Assembly (NCBI RefSeq): GCF_013371085.1
Contig: NZ_JABWCV010000009.1
Location: 1-64,000, forward strand
Direction of reading: 5' to 3'
DNA: 64,000 nt
From: Vreelandella maris
GTDB taxonomy: Bacteria > Pseudomonadota > Gammaproteobacteria > Pseudomonadales > Halomonadaceae
Each line of letters opens with the position of its first letter. Within the stretch, counting starts at the first letter, position 1. This document shows positions 35,421 to 42,714 of the stretch, piece by piece. Position numbers and translations under genes: made by a program. The notes beneath the pieces were generated by a model. The model did not search any database, was not told the origin of the DNA, and worked only from the letters and a program-made list of their open reading frames with translations.

Positions 35421-36786
35421 CTCCTGGCAGGTTGGTTAAGTCTTCCATTAGGTTTTCCATCCAGCGGCGGTCACGATCTAGCAGGCGTTGATGGGTGGCA
35501 TCTTTTGCCAGCGTTTTCTGCCAGTGGCGAAATTCCACATCACCTAATGGGAGCTTTTCACCCAACGCAGCATTGAGCCAGTTAGCAAAGCGGTGGCGAA
35601 TCTCGTCTGCCCACTCCACGCTGTTTCGTGCTTCACGAAAAGCGGCATCTTCCTCGGCACGGCCAGGATCTAACCAAAAGGCTTCTTCGGCGACCAATTC
35701 GCATTTTTCATCCGCACTCCACCCGGCAGGTAGGCTGTGCATTTGCATGGCAAACAGCGCCAGTTCATCCATCAGCATGGCGGTGTAGTCATCACGTAAA
35801 TCGCGGGTGTGCATGTCGGTAGAGGGGTTGGTCTCCAGAAAGCGCTTGAGGTCTTTAACAAGGGCGCGCACTTCTGAGCGGCTGCCAAATACGCCTGGAT
35901 GGGAGAAAACCGATGCTACTTTTAGCGGTGGGCGAATATCACGGACATTCCAACTGGGCGGAAGCGACGCCAACAAATAGTTGTTACCGCCCCGCTCGCT
36001 ATTCAGCTGCGAGATATTTTGCGGCTTGGTGCCGCCCATTTTTTGTACGGCCAAGTTGGGGTAGCTGTGAACGGGTTGCTCAGCGTAGTTGCCCTCCCGT
36101 TTAGCTTTACGTGCCTCTTTAGCCTCTTCGCTAAAGCGGTCATGGTTAATGGTTTGAAATACGCGGTGGGCCAGCGAGGTGGCATAGAGCGGTGCTAATA
36201 GATGAAAATTCTCGGCATCACTTTCTACGTCTGCGGCATCATCACCTACCAGCCAGTAGAGCTGTTTGCCTCGGGTATGTGAGGCGTGCTCGCCACGCGG
36301 TTCGGTAATCGCCGCAAAGGCGCTGATCCACGCCTGGGCTTGTTCGGGGTTATCGCTTAACGCTTTGGCAAACTCGCTATCATTTTCTAGCGCACGCTCA
36401 AGCAGCGATTTTCCCTCGAGCTGCAGCTTCAAGAACTTATAAACATCCAAGGCTGCGGCGTTCCCCACCACATCGCCCGCAAAATTAGCGGGTAGTACAT
36501 GACTGCCAACAAGGTTGTGGGTATGTAGCGATTCGGGCGGAGCGTAAAGGTTGGAGCCTTTGGCATCGGGGTGGATAGGTTTTAGCGAGTGGGTGACGAC
36601 TTGCAGTTGACCAACGCGCCTTGCCGCATCGTTGATCCAGGTATCGAATTGGAACTGTTCAACCAGTGCTTGGTATTTTGGATCGTCGGGAGCTAGCTTT
36701 TCCGCCTTGGTATCGAAGCGATCTTTTAAAAAAACTTCGACTAATGTTCGGAGTTGCTGCCAACTTCCACTAGGAATGGTAGGCAT
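35404..36786 (-). CDS. csy1: CRISPR large subunit Csy1 (Cas8f)
   Basis: 460-aa large subunit that, with Csy2, recognises the GG/CC PAM and opens the DNA. Matches the family through PHSLKPIHPDAKGSNLY-like (THSLKPIHPDAKGSNLYAPP), GGTKPQNISQLNSERGGNNY and LLASLPPSWNVRDIRPPLK blocks. It starts at ATG 36786 behind AAGGA. The 48 nt upstream lie directly after a terminator-like hairpin, so its own promoter is not obvious. Confidence 0.94.
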   Translation of the reverse strand: MPTIPSGSWQQLRTLVEVFLKDRFDTKAEKLAPDDPKYQALVEQFQFDTWINDAARRVGQLQVVTHSLKPIHPDAKGSNLYAPPESLHTHNLVGSHVLPANFAGDVVGNAAALDVYKFLKLQLEGKSLLERALENDSEFAKALSDNPEQAQAWISAFAAITEPRGEHASHTRGKQLYWLVGDDAADVESDAENFHLLAPLYATSLAHRVFQTINHDRFSEEAKEARKAKREGNYAEQPVHSYPNLAVQKMGGTKPQNISQLNSERGGNNYLLASLPPSWNVRDIRPPLKVASVFSHPGVFGSRSEVRALVKDLKRFLETNPSTDMHTRDLRDDYTAMLMDELALFAMQMHSLPAGWSADEKCELVAEEAFWLDPGRAEEDAAFREARNSVEWADEIRHRFANWLNAALGEKLPLGDVEFRHWQKTLAKDATHQRLLDRDRRWMENLMEDLTNLPGGDDDE

Positions 36787-36797
36787 TATTTATCCTT

Positions 36798-36824
36798 ACG
36801 AATTTGGGAATCACTGAAATTCGT
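36798..36824 (-). promoter_or_regulatory. Inverted repeat in the csy1 leader
   Basis: Perfect 8-bp arms ACGAATTT and AAATTCGT with an 11-nt centre, 12 bp upstream of the csy1 start. It could be an operator or an mRNA stem close to the Shine-Dalgarno. No known consensus is recognised. Confidence 0.5.
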
Positions 36825-36834
36825 GCCAAAATAA

Positions 36835-36859
36835 GCCCCGAGGCAATACGCCTCGGGGC
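36835..36859 (-). terminator. Terminator-like hairpin downstream of creT, upstream of csy1
   Basis: Perfect 10-bp GC-rich stem (GCCCCGAGGC/GCCTCGGGGC) with a 5-nt loop, followed on the minus strand by TTATTTT. It is likely to end the short creT transcript or to act as an attenuator before csy1. Confidence 0.75.
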
Positions 36860-36866
36860 ATCTGGC

Positions 36867-36888
36867 AGGCCGATCTAAAAATCGGCCT
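36867..36888 (-). other. Hairpin at the creT stop codon
   Basis: 8-bp stem AGGCCGAT/ATCGGCCT with a 6-nt loop begins at the last base of the creT stop codon. It may hold the ribosome on the tiny ORF or stabilise the transcript. Confidence 0.55.
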
Positions 36889-36920
36889 CAAAATATTATG
36901 TTTACATGATAGCCAATCAT
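36888..36920 (-). CDS. creT: CreT-like mini-ORF with tandem AUA codons (candidate RNA toxin)
   Basis: Ten codons, MIGYHVNIIF, read from ATG 36920 to TGA. A perfect AGGAGG (36930-36935) lies 9 nt upstream. That is a far stronger ribosome site than the csy1 gene has, for an ORF too short to encode a folded protein. Codons 8 and 9 are consecutive AUA, expected to be rare in this GC-rich genome. Known minimal CreT toxins work by making ribosomes stall on tandem rare codons (AUA or AGA) and sequester the scarce tRNA. The transcript comes from the promoter at 37029-37057, which is the target of the adjacent CRISPR-like guide. The assignment rests on architecture; toxicity is inferred. Confidence 0.72.
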   Translation of the reverse strand: MIGYHVNIIF

Positions 36921-36990
36921 GCTCAGATTCCTCCTATCTGCTCTGACCCTGCAGATTTGGGTAACGACGATATACGAATGTGTTTCAAGC

Positions 36991-37023
36991 TAGCCAAGGA
37001 GGTGTGCGACCACCCCTTGGCTA
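36991..37023 (-). other. Stable hairpin at the 5' end of the creT transcript
   Basis: TAGCCAAGG/CCTTGGCTA (9 bp) continued by GGTG/CACC after one bulged A, 6-nt loop. It begins at about the predicted transcription start (37022), so the RNA would carry a stable 5' stem, a feature that lengthens the life of a small RNA. Confidence 0.65.
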
Positions 37024-37028
37024 AATTG

Positions 37029-37057
37029 ATATTAGGGCACCACTCTAAAATTATCAA
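37029..37057 (-). promoter_or_regulatory. Promoter of creT (possibly also feeding csy1)
   Basis: Minus strand: -35 TTGATA (37052-37057), 17-bp spacer and -10 TAATAT (37029-37034), with start near 37022. The -35 box directly abuts the CC PAM of the guide target. Confidence 0.65.
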
Positions 37058-37091
37058 CCAGTTTATTAATTAGTGTAATTAAAATAGAAAA
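37058..37091 (+). promoter_or_regulatory. Target site of the CRISPR-like guide (PAM plus protospacer)
   Basis: CC at 37058-37059 is the type I-F PAM on the non-target strand. The following bases AGTTTATTAAT (37060-37070) match the guide AGTTTCTTAAT (37150-37160), and over the first 21 positions 17 agree. Mismatches fall at 6, 12, 15 and 20. Positions 6 and 12 are unpaired anyway in Cascade-type R-loops. Partial pairing should allow binding without cleavage, hence repression of the abutting promoter. Confidence 0.75.
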
Positions 37092-37096
37092 TGACT

Positions 37097-37124
37097 TTGA
37101 CTGCCCGTGCCACTACCATATTTT
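37097..37124 (+). promoter_or_regulatory. Candidate promoter of the CRISPR-like antitoxin RNA
   Basis: TTGACT (37097-37102), 16-bp spacer and TATTTT (37119-37124). The start would fall at about 37126-37131, inside or just before the first degenerate repeat. The -10 is weak, so the exact start is uncertain. Confidence 0.45.
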
Positions 37125-37197
37125 TGTTGCCGCCCAGGCAGCTCAGAAAAGTTTCTTAATCAGAGTAACTTACGCTGCCGCCCAGGCAGCGGGCCGG
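37122..37197 (+). ncRNA. creA: CreA/CreR-like guide RNA: two degenerate CRISPR repeats flanking a guide
   Basis: First repeat (37122-37149) keeps the hairpin TTGCC-GCCCA-GGCAG and the complete handle CTCAGAAA but has lost its first bases. Second repeat (37170-37197) keeps the hairpin GCTGCCGCCCAGGCAGC and has lost the handle. Only 20-24 nt lie between, not 32. The divergent decay (5' repeat keeps the handle, 3' repeat keeps the hairpin) is what is reported for creA genes. The RNA runs opposite to the cas operon. Its guide matches the creT promoter region 90 bp upstream. Processing by Cas6f and loading into the Csy complex are inferred. Confidence 0.8.
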
Positions 37198-37212
37198 TGT
37201 CTATCACCGGCC
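37192..37212. terminator. Hairpin ending cas2-3 and/or the guide RNA
   Basis: Perfect 8-bp stem GGCCGGTG/CACCGGCC with a 5-nt loop, immediately after the cas2-3 stop. On the plus strand TTCATTT follows, so it could also end the guide RNA. No T-run is present on the minus side. Confidence 0.65.
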
Positions 37213-37213
37213 T

Positions 37214-40200
37214 TCATTTACTCCGCCAAAATCCCAGCACCGGGTGATATCCCCAGCGTTGGTTTCTAGCCGAGGCGGTTACCGTGCCGAAGGTGCGAGC
37301 GGCGCGATCAAGGGAGATATCCAAGTCTTCTGCCAAGTCAGCCAGGGCTGTTAAATAGTCGTTGGCTCCCCAGGGCTGAATCCGCTCGCCCTGCTCTTTT
37401 GTCAGGTCTATCCGCACCAGCAGGCTCTCCTCCACCAGAACGTAGAGCTTTTCACCTCGCCTTGCGCCATCGTCTACGCGGTGTAGTGTCCAGGTTTCTC
37501 CTCCCTCATCGGGCAGCAGCGCTAGGGTTATTTCAGGTTCGAGCTGCTTGCGAAATGGGTCACGCTGAATCAATACACCGGTTAAGTGCACCTGTGGTAC
37601 GGCGTACCAACTATAGGCCCCCAGCGGTGGTGGCTTGGGCTGCTTGCCAAGCCTGATCTCTTTTTTGGTTAACGGTTCGGCGGGCTGTTCGATCATCAGT
37701 TGATGCAGCCGCTCATGCTCCAAATCGACGAGACTTTCTTTAGCGTGCAGCACTTCCCGCGCCAGCACGCGCGGGCGGGCATCTATCACCTGGTACTCAT
37801 CTTTAGTTAACAGCGTGGTAAGTGAGTGGCTATTAAGTTTCCAGGCCATCTTCGTTTCGAAGCCTGGCTTATGAAAAGCGGGCTCATCCGCGCGCTCCAG
37901 GTGTTTTAGATTGGTCTCTAGCAGCAAAATATTGGCCACTTCACAGGCCTGCTCGCGGTGTCGGCGCACCCGGCCCGCTAGTTGGATAATTGAGCGCATG
38001 GAAGAAGGCTCGACAATGGCCCAGTCATAATCGTGGTCGCGGCCCACTTCGGTGACCGGCGAGCCCAGCACGATAAACAGGTGGTCGTTTTCTTCGCTGC
38101 TATCCAGCAGGCGGCGGATATCGGGCTGCTGAAACACGCGCTCGGGCTCGGCCCGTTGCAGCGTTTTATCTAACCGGCGCTCAATCTCCGAGCGCATCAC
38201 CAACGGGTGGCGCGAGTGGTAAACGCAGAGGTGAATGCGCACACCTTCTGGCGCGCCCTGCTGAAACAGTGCCCTGGCCACATCCACCAAGGGGTCGATA
38301 TTGGCCATGCGAATCAGACCGAAACTGACGCGCTTGCTGGTGTGGGGGTCAACGGAATGATGCTGCTGGTGCATCGCCAATGCATGTTCGCGTAGCAGCG
38401 TTGCAACTGCGGGCCTGATTTCTTCTGGCCGTTTACCCAACGCTGGCAACGCTAAAATATCGCCACTGCGTCGCACCGGGCTGGAGGCTAAGCGCTCTAG
38501 CCGGCGCTTGGCAAAAGCCTGATGTGTCGCCTTGAAGGTCTCGCTACTGGCGCAGTTTTCATGTTGGCGGTCGTGCTCGTCGAACCAGGCGCAGCAGATA
38601 TCGACCGCCAAACCCGGTTCGCCTCGGTGGCGTTGAAAGGCTTCGCGACCGCTGCGGTAGGCTTCATACAACCCTTCGACCAACGCGGGCGGCAAGGTGG
38701 CCGATGAAAGCAACACCCGTGATCCCAAAAGTCCCGCCCAATTGACTAACCGGGTAAGCGCGGGCAGGTCGTTGATATCGAAATCGTCGATTTCATCAAG
38801 CACTAAGTCGCTGCTCATCAGGCGCAGCATGGGCACGATTTGCCGACCGCCACGCGTGCTTTCCGTGGCGGGCACAAGGTGGTCAACGGTACATACCAAA
38901 ATAGGTGCGGCGATTAGCGCGCGGGTGCCCGGTTCATCGTTCAGTCGGCGCAGTACGGGGTGGCTATCAAAATTGCCATCAAACACCACGTGGGCGTCTT
39001 CTTCGATAAGTGCCTGTTTAGATGCCGAGCCACTGGCTTCGGCCTCTTGCTCGTAGTGCGCAAACAGCGCTTTATTGGCGCTGCCGCCTACGCGCACGGC
39101 GAGTTCATCTTCACCCAGATTCAGACGCTCACGAAGGGCTTGACCAGTTTGCAGAGTCAGCGTGCGTAGCCCCAGCGCAATGCTAAAGCGCGCGCCCTGC
39201 TGAGGGTCGGCCAGCGCGTACATAATGCGCCCATTCGCCAAGGTTTTACCACAGCCGGTGGATGCCATATTGATGCCAAAGAAGCCCTGGCGCTGGCTGC
39301 GCTCTCTAAGCGATTGGGCCAAATCAAAGGCTTTATCCTGCCAGCGAAAGCGCGGGTGACTGCTGCGCTTACGAAAACCTTTATGGCGGGCTAAACGGGG
39401 CAAGTGGCTGTCGACGCTAGGCAGCGCACGGGCGACCGCGGCGGCGTGCTTTTCGTCGCCAAGAATATGCTCATCCAATGGCTGATTGGGTTTGCCGGTT
39501 TTGCGCACGGTATTGGCAATCAGTGGATAGTTGGACTCACCACGCACTCGATGCAGTGGGTCTTCCAGGCTTGAGTAGTGGTGATCGGCCAGCATTAAAC
39601 TTAGCCGCGCTAAGTGCATGACGTAGTGACTCTCCAACCAATGGCCATCTTTGACCAGCCGCGCCTGTAACCGCGTGGCAAGCTTTGTGGCGCGTTCCCG
39701 CCAGCGTGTTGTGCTAACGGGTAACCCGCCACTAAATTGCCAGTAGGGCGCGATGCGCTTTGGGTCTTGCGTCTCAGGTATTTCGTTCCACTCGGCGCTA
39801 ATCGACTCAAATAACGCAGGCAGTTGCTCGGCTTGCAGGTTGATCCTTCCACCCCAGCGCCTGGGAGTATCGTTATCGTACGACGGCGGCTTTAACGGCA
39901 GTCGATGGTGGCTAAGTACTAGCCAACCAAGCGCAGCGGCAAGCGGCGGCAAATGACTAAACACCGCTGAGGTAGCCTCATCCAGACCATCACGCTCTAA
40001 CCCCTCCAACCAGGCCTGCTCTTGATAGTCACCTTCGGCCAGGCGCGCCAGCCAAGTGGCATCGTCGTTATTACCCACAAATGCCTGAAACAGGCGTAGC
40101 GATATCCACTCATGACGGTATAAGTTGCGGCCTTCCAGCTTGCCCTTAAGCCGTTGCTGAAAGGCGTCGCAAGCTTTTCCCAGGTCGTGCAGTAGCGCAG

Positions 40201-40555
40201 CTAGAGCGGTGAGCAGGAGAATATCTTCACCGTTATGCCAGTCGTTTTCATCGCTACGACGCAATATATCTCGGGCGGTGGTATTGGTTGGCACTGCGCC
40301 ATTGATATTAAACCTTGAAGCATCCCCCACTACCCACATCAGCTCGCTATGGTCGTGACCACGAATCCAGTGGCAGGCAACGGCGGTATTCTTGCGGGCT
40401 TTTTTACGCAGCAGTTTGCGCAGTGTATCCAGCCCGGCCTGGGTGATCGGCGTTTGCCAGGTGCGGTCGCCCCGGCGTTCGGCAAACTGATCAAGGACGC
40501 GACGTGTCTCTTTAAGGGCGTTTTTATTGCACTGGGAAATCAGCAGCACGTTCAT
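37214..40555 (-). CDS. cas2-3: Cas2-Cas3 fusion nuclease-helicase
   Basis: 1113-aa fusion typical of type I-F. Residues 1-95 are the Cas2-like domain used with Cas1 in spacer integration. The HD nuclease follows (ALAALLHDLGKACDAFQ, near 120-135). The helicase has Walker A MASTGCGKT near 430, DEID box (LVLDEIDDF) near 585, SSATLP, and a late QLAGRVRRHR motif. It degrades DNA marked by the Csy complex. The start overlaps the cas1 stop (ATGA). The csy genes follow only after a 427-bp gap, which holds the CreTA-like module. Confidence 0.96.
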   Translation of the reverse strand: MNVLLISQCNKNALKETRRVLDQFAERRGDRTWQTPITQAGLDTLRKLLRKKARKNTAVACHWIRGHDHSELMWVVGDASRFNINGAVPTNTTARDILRRSDENDWHNGEDILLLTALAALLHDLGKACDAFQQRLKGKLEGRNLYRHEWISLRLFQAFVGNNDDATWLARLAEGDYQEQAWLEGLERDGLDEATSAVFSHLPPLAAALGWLVLSHHRLPLKPPSYDNDTPRRWGGRINLQAEQLPALFESISAEWNEIPETQDPKRIAPYWQFSGGLPVSTTRWRERATKLATRLQARLVKDGHWLESHYVMHLARLSLMLADHHYSSLEDPLHRVRGESNYPLIANTVRKTGKPNQPLDEHILGDEKHAAAVARALPSVDSHLPRLARHKGFRKRSSHPRFRWQDKAFDLAQSLRERSQRQGFFGINMASTGCGKTLANGRIMYALADPQQGARFSIALGLRTLTLQTGQALRERLNLGEDELAVRVGGSANKALFAHYEQEAEASGSASKQALIEEDAHVVFDGNFDSHPVLRRLNDEPGTRALIAAPILVCTVDHLVPATESTRGGRQIVPMLRLMSSDLVLDEIDDFDINDLPALTRLVNWAGLLGSRVLLSSATLPPALVEGLYEAYRSGREAFQRHRGEPGLAVDICCAWFDEHDRQHENCASSETFKATHQAFAKRRLERLASSPVRRSGDILALPALGKRPEEIRPAVATLLREHALAMHQQHHSVDPHTSKRVSFGLIRMANIDPLVDVARALFQQGAPEGVRIHLCVYHSRHPLVMRSEIERRLDKTLQRAEPERVFQQPDIRRLLDSSEENDHLFIVLGSPVTEVGRDHDYDWAIVEPSSMRSIIQLAGRVRRHREQACEVANILLLETNLKHLERADEPAFHKPGFETKMAWKLNSHSLTTLLTKDEYQVIDARPRVLAREVLHAKESLVDLEHERLHQLMIEQPAEPLTKKEIRLGKQPKPPPLGAYSWYAVPQVHLTGVLIQRDPFRKQLEPEITLALLPDEGGETWTLHRVDDGARRGEKLYVLVEESLLVRIDLTKEQGERIQPWGANDYLTALADLAEDLDISLDRAARTFGTVTASARNQRWGYHPVLGFWRSK

Positions 40556-41538
40556 GCTTCGCCACTCCCCGACTCTTGCCCTAGCTCTTGGGCAACTTCC
40601 TTGAGTGTATCAATCATAAAGTCGAGGGATTCGGTGCGGGTTAGGCGCTCAATGCAGGCTTGGCGAAACTCTTGCTCTTCGTCACCACGCATGGCGGAAA
40701 TAAACGCCTGGGGCAGAATCACCGCATCTTTTACCAAGTCGGCTACATCAAACACCAGCCCGCCCCGGCGGGTTTTGCCGTGGAGTACCGCCAGCCCGTG
40801 AGGAATCCCCAGCACCCAGGTGGCGGTCGCCGCCAGGCCGTAGGCAAGGTAGTTGCCGTGATCAAGAAAGCGGTTGGCAGGGTCAGTGCCCGAGCCGCGT
40901 TTGGCACGGGTGAAGTCCCCGTAATCAACGGCACTCACCGCCAGCTTAAACAGCGTTTTGGTTAAACGTGCTTCCAAGGTGAGCAGATCAACCGTGCTGG
41001 GGGCTTTTTTGATCGCTTCGCGATGGTGATTAAGTGCGCTGTGCAGGTGATCGGTGGAAATACTAAAGCCTGCGTCTTTCATCACGCGGCTTGTCCACAG
41101 GGCTTCGATACGGGCAAGGCGTGCTTGCTGAAACGCGCGGGCGGCATCCAGGCGTTTTATATCATCAAACCAGAAGCGCACCCAGTACTGCAGGTACTCC
41201 GTGGGTCGGTACTCGCTCTGCGGGGTCAACCAGGCAACGTCTACATCCACCTCATTGGCCGCAAATAGTGGTGTGCCGCCGCCACCGCAAAACCCGACTA
41301 AGACACCTGCTTTGGCAAGCTCGCGCATGGCGGCCTGGGTAATCGAGGTGCCAGTGCCCAACAGTATCGAGGTGGTATTGGCAATGGGAATGTTCCAGTA
41401 GCGGGATTTGCTGCCTTCATCGGTGACGTACTCTACGCGGCCTCCATTCACCAACACCCGGCAGTGCTGCAGGTAATAGAGGTTAGCGCGCTTGGAGTGA
41501 AGAATGGTTTTTAAGTCATTGGGCGAAAAGTCATCCAT
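40552..41538 (-). CDS. cas1: CRISPR integrase Cas1 (type I-F)
   Basis: 328-aa metal-dependent integrase that inserts new spacers together with Cas2-3. The catalytic Glu lies in LTLEARLTKTLFK, and His and Asp in LAVLHGKTRRGG and LVFDVADLVKD. ATG 41538 (MDDFSPNDLKTI) follows AGGAG and matches the family start. The frame is open to 41568. First gene of the leftward cas operon; the 157-bp gap to the right-hand gene must contain its promoter. Confidence 0.95.
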   Translation of the reverse strand: MDDFSPNDLKTILHSKRANLYYLQHCRVLVNGGRVEYVTDEGSKSRYWNIPIANTTSILLGTGTSITQAAMRELAKAGVLVGFCGGGGTPLFAANEVDVDVAWLTPQSEYRPTEYLQYWVRFWFDDIKRLDAARAFQQARLARIEALWTSRVMKDAGFSISTDHLHSALNHHREAIKKAPSTVDLLTLEARLTKTLFKLAVSAVDYGDFTRAKRGSGTDPANRFLDHGNYLAYGLAATATWVLGIPHGLAVLHGKTRRGGLVFDVADLVKDAVILPQAFISAMRGDEEQEFRQACIERLTRTESLDFMIDTLKEVAQELGQESGSGEA

Positions 41539-41695
41539 GCGGCACTCCTGGTTATCGTCTCTCCTCATCTAATCATTCTTTATGAGCAAACACCATGAAC
41601 CTTAGTCATACTTCGCTTCGCGTTATTCCACGCTAGCCAGCCGCGAACGCCGTGCTACGCTTAGCGCTATTGATCCCGTTAATAGGCACTTCCTT

Positions 41696-42379
41696 ATGCA
41701 TGCTTTTCGTCTTCTCTCCGCGCTGGTTACGACGCTGATGATCACCCTGCCTGTCTCTTTGCAGGCCCACGCACAAACCCAGGCTCAGCCGGGCGGGCAG
41801 TGGAGTGAGTACGATGATGTGTTTGAGGATGGCGCGCGCCATGCGCATATTTGGCAGTGGGGCTGGACGGGCATTTACGGCACTAGCCTGGCGGTGAATG
41901 CGTACCAGTCGAGTGAGGCGAACGACCCGGATGACCGTTTTGATGCGCGAGTGGGGGTGGTGAAATCTGCGCTGGCGCTGGGCGGTATGCTGACCGACCG
42001 CCAGCCGCACCCGGCGGCGTTGGCCGAATATGAGCGGTTGAAAGCCAGCGGCGAGCTAAGCGGTGTGCAGGCGTTGGGCTTACAGCTTGCCCAGGCGGAA
42101 CGTGAGCGGCGCGGCTGGGGCGCTCGTGTGGGCTCATTGGTGGTTAATGGTGTGGCGGGGGCGGTGATTGCTGCCGATGGTCGTGAAAGCGATGGCGCCA
42201 TCAACTTCGCAACGGGCATGCTGGTCAACGAGCTGCAAATTTGGACACAGCCGAATCAGGCGACCTCTGCGATTAATCGCTTTCAGCCCGCTACTCTAGC
42301 GCTGGGTCCGATGACTATTCCTGGTGAATATGTACTCCATGTGGGGCCGCAACAGCTTGGTGCTACCTGGCGCTACTAG
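41696..42379 (+). CDS. Exported hypothetical protein, 227 aa
   Basis: Unrecognised. A signal peptide (LLSALVTTLMITLPVSLQAH, cleavage near AHA) is followed by a helical, Ala-rich domain and a hydrophobic stretch (VGSLVVNGVAGAVIAADGRE). It is divergent from cas1 and has its own terminator. No link to CRISPR function is seen. Confidence 0.65.
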   Translation: MHAFRLLSALVTTLMITLPVSLQAHAQTQAQPGGQWSEYDDVFEDGARHAHIWQWGWTGIYGTSLAVNAYQSSEANDPDDRFDARVGVVKSALALGGMLTDRQPHPAALAEYERLKASGELSGVQALGLQLAQAERERRGWGARVGSLVVNGVAGAVIAADGRESDGAINFATGMLVNELQIWTQPNQATSAINRFQPATLALGPMTIPGEYVLHVGPQQLGATWRY

Positions 42380-42430
42380 GTTTTTACGTAAACTGCCTGC
42401 GCCACTCTCCCCCACTTATTTGTGACTCTA

Positions 42431-42467
42431 AAAAGCGCTGTCGGCGGTTTTCGGCTAGCGCTTTTTC
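42431..42467 (+). terminator. Rho-independent terminator
   Basis: AAAAGCGCT/AGCGCTTTT stem with a 17-nt loop and T-run, downstream of the exported protein. Confidence 0.75.
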
Positions 42468-42519
42468 GTTGTCAGCGCGGCATTAACGCGTAAAATATTC
42501 AGCAATTTTTTGGCTTTGC

Positions 42520-42544
42520 CAAATGTTATGTTATAACCTATTTG
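42520..42544 (+). promoter_or_regulatory. Zur box upstream of the znu operon
   Basis: AAATGTTATGTTATAAC followed by CTATTT closely matches the E. coli Zur operator (AAATGTTATA-N-TATAACATTT). It lies 21 bp before the first ORF of the operon and predicts zinc repression. Confidence 0.75.
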
Positions 42545-42564
42545 AAATTACACGAGGCCGCTTG

Positions 42565-42714
42565 ATGAGTGAGCATACGCACCGCCATAACAAGGAAGGT
42601 CCTTGTCACTTCTCCTTGATGTCGTTATCGGCTGTTAAACGGCTGTTGTTTGTCACCGTGCCGTTGTTGATGCTTTGGTGTTTGGTGGTTTGGGCTGGTG
42701 GGTGGCTAGGATGA
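42565..42714 (+). CDS. Small His-containing membrane protein heading the znu operon, 49 aa
   Basis: The N-terminus MSEHTHRHNKEGPCHF carries four His and one Cys, a plausible zinc-binding patch, followed by one membrane helix (LLFVTVPLLMLWCLVVWAGG). CGAGG serves as Shine-Dalgarno. Its stop overlaps the znuC start (ATGA), so it is translated with znuC under Zur control. I recognise no named family. Confidence 0.7.
   Translation: MSEHTHRHNKEGPCHFSLMSLSAVKRLLFVTVPLLMLWCLVVWAGGWLG

Noticed and set aside
36919..36993. Plus-strand 24-codon hydrophobic ORF (MLRFLLSALTLQIWVTTIYE) as a toxin alternative
   Set aside because: No Shine-Dalgarno, no convincing promoter, and it is antisense to the better-supported mini-ORF with AGGAGG.
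37026..37054. Plus-strand promoter (TTGATA, 17 bp, AATTAT) driving the guide RNA
   Set aside because: The -10 is poor and it overlaps the stronger minus-strand promoter; the TTGACT box at 37097 is closer to the guide.
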